The position numbers were made by a program, and so were the translations under genes. A DNA stretch of 64,000 bases from Mytilus californianus. Its lineage: Eukaryota; Mollusca; Bivalvia; Mytilida; Mytilidae. The notes beneath the pieces were generated by a model. It ran no database searches and was not told the DNA's origin. It worked only from the letters and a program-made list of their open reading frames with translations. Location: NCBI RefSeq assembly GCF_021869535.1, contig NW_026262734.1, positions 98,151,285 to 98,215,284 of the forward strand, written 5' to 3'. This document shows positions 1-10,288 of this stretch, piece after piece (the first letter of the stretch is position 1; the number at the start of each line of letters is the position of its first letter).

Positions 1-165
1 GGAAGCAATCCCGTCACAATATATATAATCATAGATGGCAGTTAATAATAGTTAAAATACTAAAGCTAAAATGAGATTTCCAAGGCAAACATAATTTCGT
101 AGTGATAAATGAATAGGGTGTAGGTCTGTGTGTTCCCCCCTTTTTTTGTTAAATGTATTTTTGTT

Positions 166-501
166 TTACGTTTTCTGTTTTGTTTTGAGGGTCTTTGGTT
201 GTTTTTGTAATAGCAGTTTTAATTGTGGTTGTATTACCCATGATTCTCTACAAATCGCTTCTTGTGCTATCGACAGGAATTTTTGGGGGTAACAGTTGCG
301 CTGAAGCTTTGGATTTGATATGATTTTTAATATCAGTTTTTTTTTACTTTTTGGCCTCTTTCGACGTCTTCTTTCTTTTATGTGGAGGACCCAGTACGTG
401 GCGACTGGTGCGTTCGACACTAATCTTAAATGACTAGGACTGTCAGTTTTTTCCTGCCGAAGGTCGTTTGTTCTGTCCAGGCACTCTGGCTCTGCCTCCA
501 T
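166..501 (-). CDS. Unassigned 111-aa ORF, doubtful
   Basis: An ATG-initiated reading frame on the minus strand is open for 111 codons. It sits in a patch (about 360-510) that is visibly more GC-rich than the surrounding DNA. The protein is basic, with a run RRRRKRPKSKKK near its middle and a Lys/Gln-rich tail. I recognise no domain, signal peptide or catalytic motif. The frame stays open about 20 codons upstream of the ATG, so it could also be an internal exon. No clear splice donor, partner exon or polyadenylation context was found. A chance ORF is equally likely; transcript evidence would decide. Confidence 0.15.
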   Translation of the reverse strand: MEAEPECLDRTNDLRQEKTDSPSHLRLVSNAPVATYWVLHIKERRRRKRPKSKKKLILKIISNPKLQRNCYPQKFLSIAQEAICRESWVIQPQLKLLLQKQPKTLKTKQKT

Positions 502-564
502 CCGATGAATGAACACTGATGACCACGATAGTAATAAAAGTTGCGTTAAAATATCAATAATCAA

Positions 565-1380
565 TCAATTAATTAATTTTATTTCCAGTCTTTTGACATA
601 TGTCTTATGAACAATGTAGGTATGTTAAAACAATTATGACGCCATTACGATGATTGAACTAATTAACATAAAAAACCCGTTCCCTTATATAAATGATAAA
701 TCCATGATTAATACCATCTATTACAACACACACATGTCTGTAGAAAGAAGGGCAATGTATCTGAATTTTGGAGATAAGTTCTTGAGGTTCAGTACGAACG
801 TAAATTTAGTAAATAAATATTCCATGGTGAAGGGAGACAAGGAAAGACAACATGAATATAAAAAGGTACAGTTTAAAAAAAAAATGAATTGAAGGTATAA
901 TTAATGCAAGTTCAACCAAAATATGGTTCCTCGAAGAAAAATTAAATGATTACTTTAAGTTCATGATAATTCAACAGTATAGCAGAAATTCGAAATAAAA
1001 CACAAGTAAATAAATACAGCGGTGTGCGCAATCCGTTGCCTCAGGAATTGAAAATCGAAGTTGTAAAGACCAATATCGGCTGATACAAATATTGAATATT
1101 ACTAAGGTACAATATGTAATGGATAAATAATTATACGAGCCTCCAATGTTTGCCGAAACGTTTTCGTCAAATGTATAACAATGATAAAGATGTAAATATG
1201 TAAAAGTAATCGGAAAAGTTTGCTAGTTTTACTTTGAAATGTTTTCAAGTGTCACCGAATTCAATTTCCGTAAACATTGAGCATTATGTGTGTATCATTA
1301 TCATAAAACGTTATAAAATAAGATTTCATGTCACTATAAGTCATAACTTTATGCCTATTTCAACGTTTTTTGCTTTTTTT
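565..1380. other. Non-coding, no recognised element
   Basis: AT-rich sequence with only short chance ORFs (for example 650-892 on +, 80 codons, low complexity and Lys-rich at the end). I see no domain, repeat or RNA gene here. Confidence 0.5.
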
Positions 1381-1436
1381 TTTGTCGAGCCAACGACATT
1401 TATGTCTCGGAAGCGAGACATAACAATCATATGTAT

Positions 1437-1630
1437 ACATCGGTGGTCTCGATGTAGCGTTTTTGTCTCGAGTGCGGGAGGTCGTAGATACAAACCGCGA
1501 TCGGGTCAATTGGTATTTGCTGCTCTCCGTTTAGAACTTGGCATTTAGGAGTAAGAGCAAAGGCTGGTGTGCTCGGAATCTGAATATTTTGTCCGGGTAG
1601 GGTGAAATGTGCCAGATTTTTTATTTTATA
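1437..1630 (+). mobile_element. tRNA-derived SINE copy, bivalve type
   Basis: The stretch contains CTCGAGTGCGGGAGGTCGTA followed by GATACAAACCGCGATCGGGTC and then GGTATTTGCTGCTCTCCG and TTTAGGAGTAAGAGCAAAG. This matches my recollection of an abundant bivalve tRNA-derived SINE, whose polymerase III B box (GGTTCGAACC type) sits in the GGTCGTAGATACAAACC segment and is degenerate here. The tail (GTCCGGGTAGGGTGAAATG) also fits that family. The copy is isolated and diverged, so it is probably not transcribed. The exact SINE family name was not assigned. Confidence 0.55.
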
Positions 1631-1870
1631 AAACGTTACCATAGTAGCCTTGGACTTTAATTTATTTGTGCATATGTTGTGAAATCTATTGTAAACAATT
1701 TACCGTAACAATTGTATGCTATATTAAAGTTGTAGTTCTAAAACTTTTTGACAGATTCTGTCTAGACATTAACATGACTAAGTAAGATACAACAGATACG
1801 AATAATTTGCATAATCGATGCATCTGTTTGTCGTTAATAAGTACGGTTGCATTCTTCTTATATCAAAGAC

Positions 1871-2010
1871 AGATCTTAGGACAAGATTTAGGATATTAAT
1901 CTTAGGACATGATTTAAAATTATCTTAGGACAGGATTTAGGATAATCTTAGGACAGGATTTAGGATAATCTTAGGACAGGATTTAAGATAATCTTAGGAC
2001 TGTCCTACAA
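1871..2010. repeat. Short tandem repeat, ~26-bp unit
   Basis: Five to six imperfect copies of a unit like ATCTTAGGACAGGATTTAGG follow one another, differing by a few substitutions and small indels. The central copies are nearly identical. No coding or structural role is apparent. Confidence 0.75.
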
Positions 2011-2160
2011 CAAGTTTGAGCCTGCACATCGAATTGCTATTAGGATTATCTTACCTACGAGGACCGAAACGCTACCCTAAGTGTGGTGTAGAAGTATCTT
2101 GATTTTAAAAAAAATGCGGAATTATATATTCAGATAAAAATGTATTACAATAAACCAATC

Positions 2161-2161
2161 G

Positions 2162-2212
<51 letters not shown>
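2161..2212. repeat. (AAT)n microsatellite
   Basis: An uninterrupted run of about 17 AAT/ATA trinucleotides, with no reading-frame context. Confidence 0.95.
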
Positions 2213-2639
2213 TGAGTGACAACTTGTATTTACATAAATCAATTGTATTTGAATATCAAAGCATAAAAGTTTTAAATTGGATGGTTAAATAAAATTTGTT
2301 GACACTAACAAGGATTTGTCTCACTATTCAAATCCTTGACACAGAGAATATGAAAAAGTTTTTCACATATTAACTCGGAACTTTTGAGTGAAATCAATGT
2401 CATGTTTGATATATTTATGTCTTTGATGAGTTTTTACAACCCGTTAAAGACAGAATTATTAGACCACCCACATCTTTGCATTATAAAATATTCATGACCA
2501 TTTCGAATAGGACATTGGTAATTTTATATCCCAATAAAGCAAAATATAACGACCATATAACATCGTTTATTCGATTATTACCTGCGATGCCAAAGTTGAT
2601 AGCAGCTTAAGTAACTGCTCGGCTGCGTTAGTACGTCCG

Positions 2640-3085
2640 AAACACATTGGGAAGGAATTTTACGATAAAGTTTTCTTAGTTACCATCAAAGGGAATGAAT
2701 TTAATATTTGCTCTGATGCTCTGATGCTTATTGATGTTGAGTTGTAGCGAGTAAGCAATTTTAACATCCGCCGTGTAGCCATTTCCTGTTTGCCGATAGT
2801 TTGACATTTTACAACACTCGTTGTTCGAAAAAAATGTTCGTCAAAGTTTTATTAGCTTCTATAAAAGGGAATGGTTTAAAATTTGGTCTGTACCTTGATA
2901 ATGTTGAGTTGTAACGACTTAGCAATTTTTACATCCACCGTCCATTTACTTCCTGTTTGCCGATAATTTGAAATTAAACATGATCCCGATTGTACAAGGG
3001 ATATTTCGTTAAACTTTGCAAGGCTCTTATTGAAGGAAATGATTTTATATTTGGTCTGCAGGTTGATAATGTTCAGTTGTAGCGT
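2640..3085. repeat. Degenerate ~175-bp tandem repeat, about 2.5 copies
   Basis: Three successive blocks share the same order of landmarks: AAGTTTT...AAAGGGAATG, then TTGATGTTGAGTTGTAGCG or its variants, then ACATCC(A/G)CCGT, then CCTGTTTGCCGATA. The blocks begin near 2665, 2840 and 3015, and the last is truncated after GTTCAGTTGTAGCG. Divergence is high (visible mismatches every few bases), so the duplication is old. Confidence 0.65.
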
Positions 3086-3479
3086 CTATAATAACTATGG
3101 TTTTGAAATGCGAGATTTCATAGTGTGAAAAGCTCGGGGCCACTTCAATACTTACAAATGTAATTGGTAGCCGGGGGTACCGCTGGGGTTCTGTTACCCC
3201 ATCCTTTTCATATAATTTAGATTTAAAAAATGTATTCCTTTTCATATATTGCGAATGTAAAAATGTAACCTTTTCCCATATAAATATATCATCTTTACTT
3301 GGAGCTCAGATCTGAGGCTCAGATTCCTTATGTAATGTTTACTTACGGCGAGACTCAAGTTCGGCTGTGAAAAAAAAATACAGGGCTTTTCATGTACAAC
3401 AAGTAATGTGAACTTTATTGACCTCATCATATATTTCTGATAGTTTTCCCCACCTATCCACATATGTTTTAGCTTGAAA

Positions 3480-4130
3480 ATGTGATCTATTCCAGCGGCA
3501 CGTCCTATCACCTTGTATGTAAGAAGTAACCCCCCTCTCCCCTACTCGAGGTTAAAAGGGACCGATCAACAAGAAGTGGGTAGTTCGTTGAAGAGTGGTA
3601 AATATGGTATAATGTATAAAGTAAGATGCGGGAAATTTAGAGTGTTGCTGAAAAAAGAGTCATCGGTATGGGCGAACAAATCGCCTTGTATCAAGTCAAA
3701 ACCAGGTTCAACCCACCATTTTTTTCTTAAAATGTCCAATACCAAGTCAGGAAAAGGGCCATTGTTATATTATAGTTCGTTTCTGTGTGTGTTACATTTT
3801 AATGTTGTGTTTTTGTTGTGTCGTTGTTCTCCTCTTATATTTGATGCGTTTCCCTCAGTTTTAGTTTGTAACCCGGATTTGTTTTTATCTCTATCGATTT
3901 ATGAGTTTCGAACAGCGGTATACTACTGTTGCCTTTATTACGCACCTTACAATGAGTTATTTGGAGGGTTATTTTACTCCAAGCATGGCACACTCACAAC
4001 ATGTCTTCGAATTTCACGTCCGATCGATCGGACGTCTCTTTCAACACAGATCTAACTGCCAGACGAGAGCAGACCAGATGACCTTATCAATCTATAATCT
4101 GTTAACTTTAAGGTGTGTATCGATATAATT
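3480..4130 (+). repeat. Dispersed mussel-type repeat
   Basis: The segment TTTGATGCGTTTCCCTCAGT through ATGAGTTTCGAACAGCGG and TACTACTGTTGCCTTTATTA matches a very common mussel interspersed repeat that I recognise. The 180-codon ORF through it (3513-4055) is repeat-derived and shows no protein-family signal. The part before 3735 is unclassified. Confidence 0.5.
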
Positions 4131-4554
4131 TGCCTATACATTATGGACTCTTTTGGGTCAATTATGGTAAAAACTTGACGTCAGTGAATATATTTTTATT
4201 GAATTTAAATTATCTTTCTCAAACAGTTAACATATGTAGATATGATGGATCTATATACACTAATATACTTCTTAAAAGATCGTTAATGACTAAAAATAGC
4301 ACATTCATTTAAAAAGAAACAAATACATCGTGATGTTAATTTCCTCCCCGGAGACCTCTGGTACATCTTATATGATATATTCATTTCTCTCATGGTAATA
4401 TACATAGACACCAAATCATTTTCTTCTCATTTTGCTTCACCTTAAAATTTTGAACAAAACAAGTAAGATTAGACAATGTCTTGAATGTTTTTTTTTCCAT
4501 TTGTTTTGCGTCACGTTGAATTTAAAAACTTAAAACAACACATACATTAAGGGG

Positions 4555-4790
4555 TCTGGATGGAGGGTCCTTCGTTTCCGTATTCTTTAATTTTTTAGGT
4601 CATTTTTCTCTATTCTTCATATTTTTTATCCTTCTTCTTCATTCTTTATGTTTTAACACACAATATTATTCTCTATTTTTTATTTTTTGGCCTATTTTTC
4701 TCTACTCTTAATTGTTGTGGTCCATTTTTCTTTAAAAAATTGATTCATTATTCTCTATTATGCAACCCCTCACCAGACCCTCATAAAATA
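4555..4790. repeat. AT-rich element with inverted GGGTCTGG ends
   Basis: The block opens with GGGGTCTGGATGGAGGGTCC and closes with AACCCCTCACCAGACCCTC, an imperfect inverted pair. The interior is a pyrimidine-rich quasi-repeat of TATTTTTCTCTATTCTT and TTTTTGGCC. A related array in the opposite orientation lies at 15305-15560. It is probably a non-autonomous element or simple-sequence satellite. Confidence 0.45.
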
Positions 4791-5139
4791 AACTTGTCAT
4801 ACAGATTGAATCTATTTTTTTACATCAAAAACTTATTCATTCTTGTTCACTTCCTCTGATAAGCAATGCGACCTAAAACAAAAAAAAGTCTGAAATATGT
4901 TTATATTTATGTTTTTTTTTATATTAGACCCGCACAAGCCTACCAACCATGCAGCTTCTATGCAAGGGACTGAAGCTCATAGCTCAGCAATTGTTAAATG
5001 TAGGACTTCGGGAAAGTTCGGATATCCTACTAACAACTCGCGTGCTCGTAAATATAAGCTCGTATGAGGATAACGAAACCAGAGATCTATATTTCAATTA
5101 GATTGCGGAAGTTGGCCACTTGCAAGCGGAAGTAAAGCA

Positions 5140-5505
5140 AATGTAACTTTTGCCTAACATTCAAATAATCAAAAAAATATATTGTTATACATGTAGTAGA
5201 ATAATGGCTAGAAGTATTACGTGCTAGTATATGTGCGTCATTTGGTCTTCATATAGACACATCCCCGCTTGACAAACGCCTGAGTATTTTAATGTCATGC
5301 AGTTAGAGATAAAAAAAAAACTATTCAATTTGCCTTACATTCAGGTGCATATCACCCACAAAACAAAAATATATTTAATTATACATGTTAGAATGCCTAG
5401 AAGAGTTACGTGATAGCCCACGTGACTCTATTGGTCTAAACATATACACATCCCCACTTTACAAACATCTTAGTAGTTCAATGCCATTTAGAGACAAACA
5501 TTTCA
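5140..5505. repeat. Imperfect ~185-bp direct duplication
   Basis: Two consecutive blocks share the landmarks TTGCCT(A/T)ACATTCA, AAAATATATT, TATACATGTTAG, GGCTAGAAG / TGCCTAGAAG, TTACGTG, ACACATCCCC and CTT(G/T)ACAAAC. They begin at about 5150 and 5330. Differences are frequent, so the duplication is old. Confidence 0.6.
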
Positions 5506-7380
5506 TTTTCTACTCGAGAAAGTCGCGTAAATGAATTGATCGCGATGAATAAGTTTAAAAGTATATCAAATTCAGTTAAGGTTTGAAATGCATGTCAAAA
5601 CTTATGTCCTAGAACGGGTTCTGTGGAACATTTAAGAATCGGGCTTTGCTATACATACATTTGCCAGGATTTAACTTCGTATATATGTCTACAACAGAAT
5701 GTAGTTTTCTTGTTTATATCACATCCCCCCTTCTGAATAAGAAACGCAATGTTTTAGCTGAAAACAGTGCATGTAACCACAATAATGTTGTAAAGGATAA
5801 GACACTGTAATGGAATTAATACAGTATACAAGATCCTTTTACTAATGAAAATTTGAAATCATTCAATTAGAAATTAAAAATATTGGTTTTTTTTAATTAG
5901 AAATATGTATATATATATTAAAGTTTATTTCGGTTACTGAATGAACTAAAACGTTGACAGAAACACACTGGTATCAGGAGTGTAAGTGGTTTCTTTTAGA
6001 ACAAAGATATTATATTTTTATCTTGCGTAAATACCTCGTTAGAAACCAATCTCAAAGTAAAGACAAGTGAACATCCTTTCTCTAATTTTATCATATATCG
6101 TCCTTGATCCGATAGAACTCATAGCTTTTTTATTACTGCCCACGAGATTTTTTAAAACGAAATGGTAATCATATGGAATGGATGACATACTTCAGTACAA
6201 ACTCGCTATAGATCTCTAGCTTTCTAAACGAACAACGCCTTGTTGAACGAGGATGTTTAATGTGCTGGTAATCAAGACTTTGTTTTTATTAACCAAAATA
6301 ATAAGATATTTTAACGATTTTTTTGTTATGTTATGTTAAAGTTAAAGCCGGATAACTACGAAAGAGTGGTAAATGGACAAATAGATTCGAAATTTGAAAC
6401 TACTATTTATGTTACAATTTTCACAAGCGAAGCTAGTGATTATGTTCCTTTAGACAATGCCAATGAATAGTTGTCCCGCCTAACAGAAGTTCCACTGGAA
6501 ACTTTGTTATAAACTATACCATAATATCTTTTCCTGTTGGAGCGAATTTTCTATAACCTTTATTCCGTTCCAGTGGAAATAATATTACATAATATTTTTT
6601 CCACTTGGAACTTATATATATATTATGAAGGAACTTCTATTTTGTGACAAGACAATGTTTGAAGATTTAATAGATAATTGTATATATATAATGTGCTCCT
6701 GGCGAAGTTTAAACTGATTCAATATAAATAATACTACATGTACTAGTATATATGTTAAACACTTTTAATTGAGCATATTTAATGTTAATGATAAATTAAT
6801 TGGATTTATTCATTGAGTTAATTAATTAATTAATTAATTAATTAGATAATAATTTGGTTGGTTCAATGTTTATTAATAATAATAATGTTTTTATTTCAAA
6901 AGCAATACAGCTTATAGGATACATACACATGATAATAATAATTTTATATGCACCAATAAAAAGGATTTTTACAAAATATTCTTGAGTTACACAATATATA
7001 AATATAAAGGTGTACATGAAAGTAATACTAAGTTACCTATAGACTTCTGTGAACTAGATGTTAAGCAGTAATCACGTGATTTTACAGAAATGATTATAGA
7101 ATCGAAACATTATATTAACAATAGTACTAGTTCTTCAAGAACTTCGGGATATAACATGTAAATGAACATATTTGAAACTATTTGCATTTAGCCTTAAAAT
7201 TTTTTTAACTGCCTTTAAAATTGTTCCAAGTAAAACATACGTAGGACAGTTAAATGTAACTCACAGCATTTCTGCGTATGGCAAGCTTCACGAAAAGCGT
7301 CATTTGCCTTAATTTAAAAAAAAGGATGTTTATCAATAAAAAGTGGAAGATACGAAAACGAGAACGAAATCTCAAAAGTC
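5506..7380. other. Non-coding AT-rich stretch
   Basis: No gene is visible. The stretch holds an (AATT)n microsatellite at about 6820-6846. Around 6490-6610, GTTCCACTGGAAAC, TTCCAGTGGAAATAA and TTCCACTTGGAAC form a small cluster of near-palindromes. Nothing else is recognisable. Confidence 0.5.
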
Positions 7381-7383
7381 GGA

Positions 7384-7495
7384 GAAAAATAATGAAAACG
7401 GACAAAAAGAAAAACAGCAGTCTACAAAACACCCCACCAAAAATCGGAAGTGATCTCAGGTGCTCCGGAAGGGCAAAACTTTTATGAGATGCAAT
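7384..7495 (-). repeat. Fragment of dispersed mussel repeat (TGCCATGGCG family)
   Basis: The run AAACAGCAGTCTACAAAAC, ACCAAAAATCGGAAGTGATC and CAGGTGCTCCGGAAGGGCAA is the reverse-oriented 5' part of a repeat family seen again at 28395-28860, 35635-35960, 36738-37080 and 61021-61175. Confidence 0.55.
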
Positions 7496-7735
7496 TATTT
7501 GTGGCACAGAAAAACTAAAACTAGAAGAGTGCTCCTACATGTACATTTATTATACATAGTGGCGAAAATATAGTAGTACGAATGGTAATTTTACATCTTT
7601 TATTTACGTATTTTTCAAGCACTTTCTAGAACTTTTAGTACTTCTCTCTTAATCTACATGACTATACTGTTGCACCATTATATCAGGTAGGGAATGGTTG
7701 CGCGCTCTGACAGACACGTTTTAATTCCAGCCGCA

Positions 7736-9842
7736 TTCTTTGTTTGACCCTATCAAGTTAGTGGTCAGTAATTCAGTGCGTTCTTTGTTTGGCCCTATCA
7801 AGTTAGTGGTCAGTAATTCAGTGCGTTCTTTGTTTGATCCTATCAAGTTAGTGGTCAGTAATTCAGTGCGTTCTTTGTTTGACCCTATCAAGTTAGTGGT
7901 CAGTAATTCAGTGCGTTCTTTGTTTGACCCTATCAAGTTAGTGGTCAGTAATTCAGTGCGTTCTTTGTTTGACCCTATCAAGTTAGTGGTCAGTAACTCA
8001 GTGCGTTCTTTGTTTGGCCCTATCAAATTAGTGGTCAGTAACTCAGTGCGTTCTTTGTTTGGCCCTATCAAGTTAGTGGTCAGTAATTCAGTGCGTTTTT
8101 TGTTTGGCCCTATCAAGTTAGTGGTCAGTTTTTCAATGCGTTCTTTGTTTGGCCCTATCAAGTTAGTGGTCAGTAATTCAGTGCGTTCTTTGTTTGACCC
8201 TATCAAGTTAGTGGTCAGTAATTCAGTGCGTTCTTTGTTTGACCCTATCAAGTTAGTGGTCAGTAATTCAGTGCGTTCTTTGTTTGGCCCTATCAAGTTA
8301 GTGGTCAGTAATTCAGTGCGTTCTTTGTTTGACCCTATCAAGTTGATTGGCCCTATCAAGTTAGTGGTCAGTAATTCAGTGCGTTCTTTGTTTGACCCTA
8401 TCAAGTAAGTGGTCAGTAATTCAGTGCGTTCTTTGTTTGGCCCTATCAAGTTAGTGGTCAGTAACTCAGTGCGTTCTTTGTTTGGCCCTATCAAATTAGT
8501 GGTCAGTAACTCAGTGCGTTCTTTGTTTGGCCCTATCAAGTTAGTGGTCAGTAATTCAGTGCGTTCTTTGTTTGATCCTATCAAGTTAGTGGTCAGTAAT
8601 TCAGTGCGTTCTTTGTTTGATCCTATCAAGTTAGTGGTCAGTAATTCAGTGCGTTCTTTGTTTGGCCCTATCAAGTTAGTGGTCAGTAATTCAGTGCGTT
8701 CTTTGTTTGACCCTATCAAGTTAGTGGTCAGTAATTCAGTGCGTTCTTTGTTTGGCCCTATCAAGTTAGTGGTCAGTAATTCAGTGCGTTCTTTGTTTGA
8801 TCCTATCAAGTTAGTGGTCAGTAATCCAGTGCGTTCTTTGTTTGACCCTATCAAGTTAGTGGTCAGTAATTCAGTGCGTTCTTTGTTTGACCCTATCAAG
8901 TTAGTGGTCAGTAACTCAGTGCGTTCTTTGTTTGGCCCTATCAAGTTAGTGGTCAGTAACTCAGTGCGTTCTTTGTTTGGCCCTATCAAATTAGTGGTCA
9001 GTAACTCAGTGCGTTCTTTGTTTGGCCCTATCAAGTTAGTGGTCAGTAATTCAGTGCGTTTTTTGTTTGGCCCTATCAAGTTAGTGGTCAGTAATTCAAT
9101 GCGTTCTTTGTTTGGCCCTATCAAGTTAGTGGTCAGTAATTCAGTGCGTTCTTTGTTTGACCCTATCAAGTTAGTGGTCAGTAATTCAGTGCGTTCTTTG
9201 TTTGGCCCTATCAAGTTAGTGGTCAGTAATTCAGTGCGTTCTTTGTTTGACCCTATCAAGTTGATTGGCCCTATCAAGTTAGTGGTCAGTAATTCAGTGC
9301 GTTCTTTGTTTGACCCTATCAAGTTAGTGGTCAGTAATTCAGTGCGTTCTTTGTTTGGCCCTATCAAGTAAGTGGTCAGTAATTCAGTGCGTTCTTTGTT
9401 TGGCCCTATCAAGTTAGTGGTCAGTAATTCAGTGCGTTCTTTGTTTGACCCTATCAAGTTAGTGGTCAGTAATTCAGTGCGTTCTTTGTTTGACCCTATC
9501 AAGTTAGTGGTCAGTAATTCAGTGCGTTCTTTGTTTGGCCCTATCAAGTTAGTGGTCAGTTATTCAATGCGTTCTTTGTTTGGCCCTATCAAGTTAGTGG
9601 TCAGTAATTCAGTGCGTTCTTTGTTTGACCCTATCAAGTTAGTGGTCAGTAATTCAGTGCGTTCTTTGTTTGACCCTATCAAGTTAGTGGTCAGTAATTC
9701 AGTGCGTTCTTTGTTTGACCCTATCAAGTTAGTGGTCAGTAATTCAGTGCGTTCTTTGTTTGGCCCTATCAAGTTAGTGGTCAGTAATTCAGTGCGTTCT
9801 TTGTTTGACCCTATCAAGTTAGTGGTCAGTAATTCAGTGCAT
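7736..9842. repeat. 45-bp minisatellite, about 46 copies
   Basis: A long array of a 45-bp unit (TTTGACCCTATCAAGTTAGT, then GGTCAGTAATTCAGTGCGTTC and TTTG). Copies differ mainly at one dinucleotide (GGCC/GACC/GATC) and at AATTCAG/AACTCAG. Because 45 is a multiple of three and the unit has no stop in several frames, long open frames cross it on both strands: 15-residue repeats LFDPIKLVVSNSVRS on + and NLIGSNKERTELLTT on -. The unit has no in-frame ATG except in a few mutated copies, so I treat it as non-coding. Irregular units (an 18-bp interruption at about 8341 and 9259; TTTTTTG variants at 8093 and 9056) recur about 920-963 bp apart. This shows that a block of about 21 units was itself duplicated. 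Confidence 0.95.
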
Positions 9843-9884
9843 GGTCTTTGCTGGTTGTCTGCCATGTTTTATTTTTATTGTTTT

Positions 9885-9985
9885 TATCTTTTTGATTTTT
9901 TTGTCACTTTTTTCATGCCGAGGACCTTTATAGTTTACTATACGGTATGGGATTTGATTAATGTTGAAGGCGCAGCACTTGCAAT
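9885..9985 (-). repeat. Truncated copy of GCCAATGAGAC repeat family
   Basis: GTCACTTTTTTCATGCCG, GACCTTTATAGTTTACTATA and CGGTATGGGATTTGATTAATG, then GTTGAAGGC, correspond to the interior of the same family found complete at 54160-54600. It is truncated before the conserved GCCAATGAGAC end by the fold-back element that begins at about 9993. Confidence 0.5.
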
Positions 9986-9992
9986 TGTCTCT

Positions 9993-10288
9993 AAAAAAAT
10001 ACCTATATACTTTAGTATAACACAAGGTACCTAACTCGTATATACATGTGTATTTGAGAAATGTCACCCGGTTATGAACTTCCGTAATATTTCGATTCTG
10101 CGGTTGTCTATCCCATTGAAACATGTTATGTCGTAAATCTACATTACCTACAAAATGGTGTATAATGCGCCTATTTCTATTGTCGGAATTCTTAGAATCG
10201 AAATATAACGGAAGTTCGCAACCGGGTGACATTTCTCAAATATACGAGTTAGGTACTTTGTGTTATATTAAAATATATAGGTAATTTT
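9993..10288. mobile_element. Fold-back/MITE element with ~90-bp inverted arms
   Basis: The left arm (about 9995-10098) and right arm (about 10194-10287) are imperfect reverse complements. Both carry ACCTATATA, TATAACACAA, GTACCTAACTCGTATAT, GAGAAATGTCACCCGGTT and GAACTTCCGT followed by TTTCGATTCT. The left arm has a ~10-bp insertion relative to the right. There is no coding capacity. This structure is typical of a miniature inverted-repeat element, but the superfamily could not be assigned. Confidence 0.75.

Noticed and set aside
3513-4055. 180-codon plus-strand ORF
   Set aside because: It overlaps a recognised dispersed repeat (CGTTTCCCTCAG / GAACAGCGGTATACTACTG); composition is not protein-like.
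7721-9547. 608-codon minus-strand and 222/320/220-codon plus-strand repeat ORFs
   Set aside because: All are by-products of a 45-bp repeat with no stop in these frames. They begin at TTG or other non-ATG codons, lack a signal peptide or flanking unique domain, and the variation is not codon-like.
7736-9842. CRISPR-like array
   Set aside because: Units are contiguous with no unique spacers and the context is eukaryotic; it is a minisatellite.
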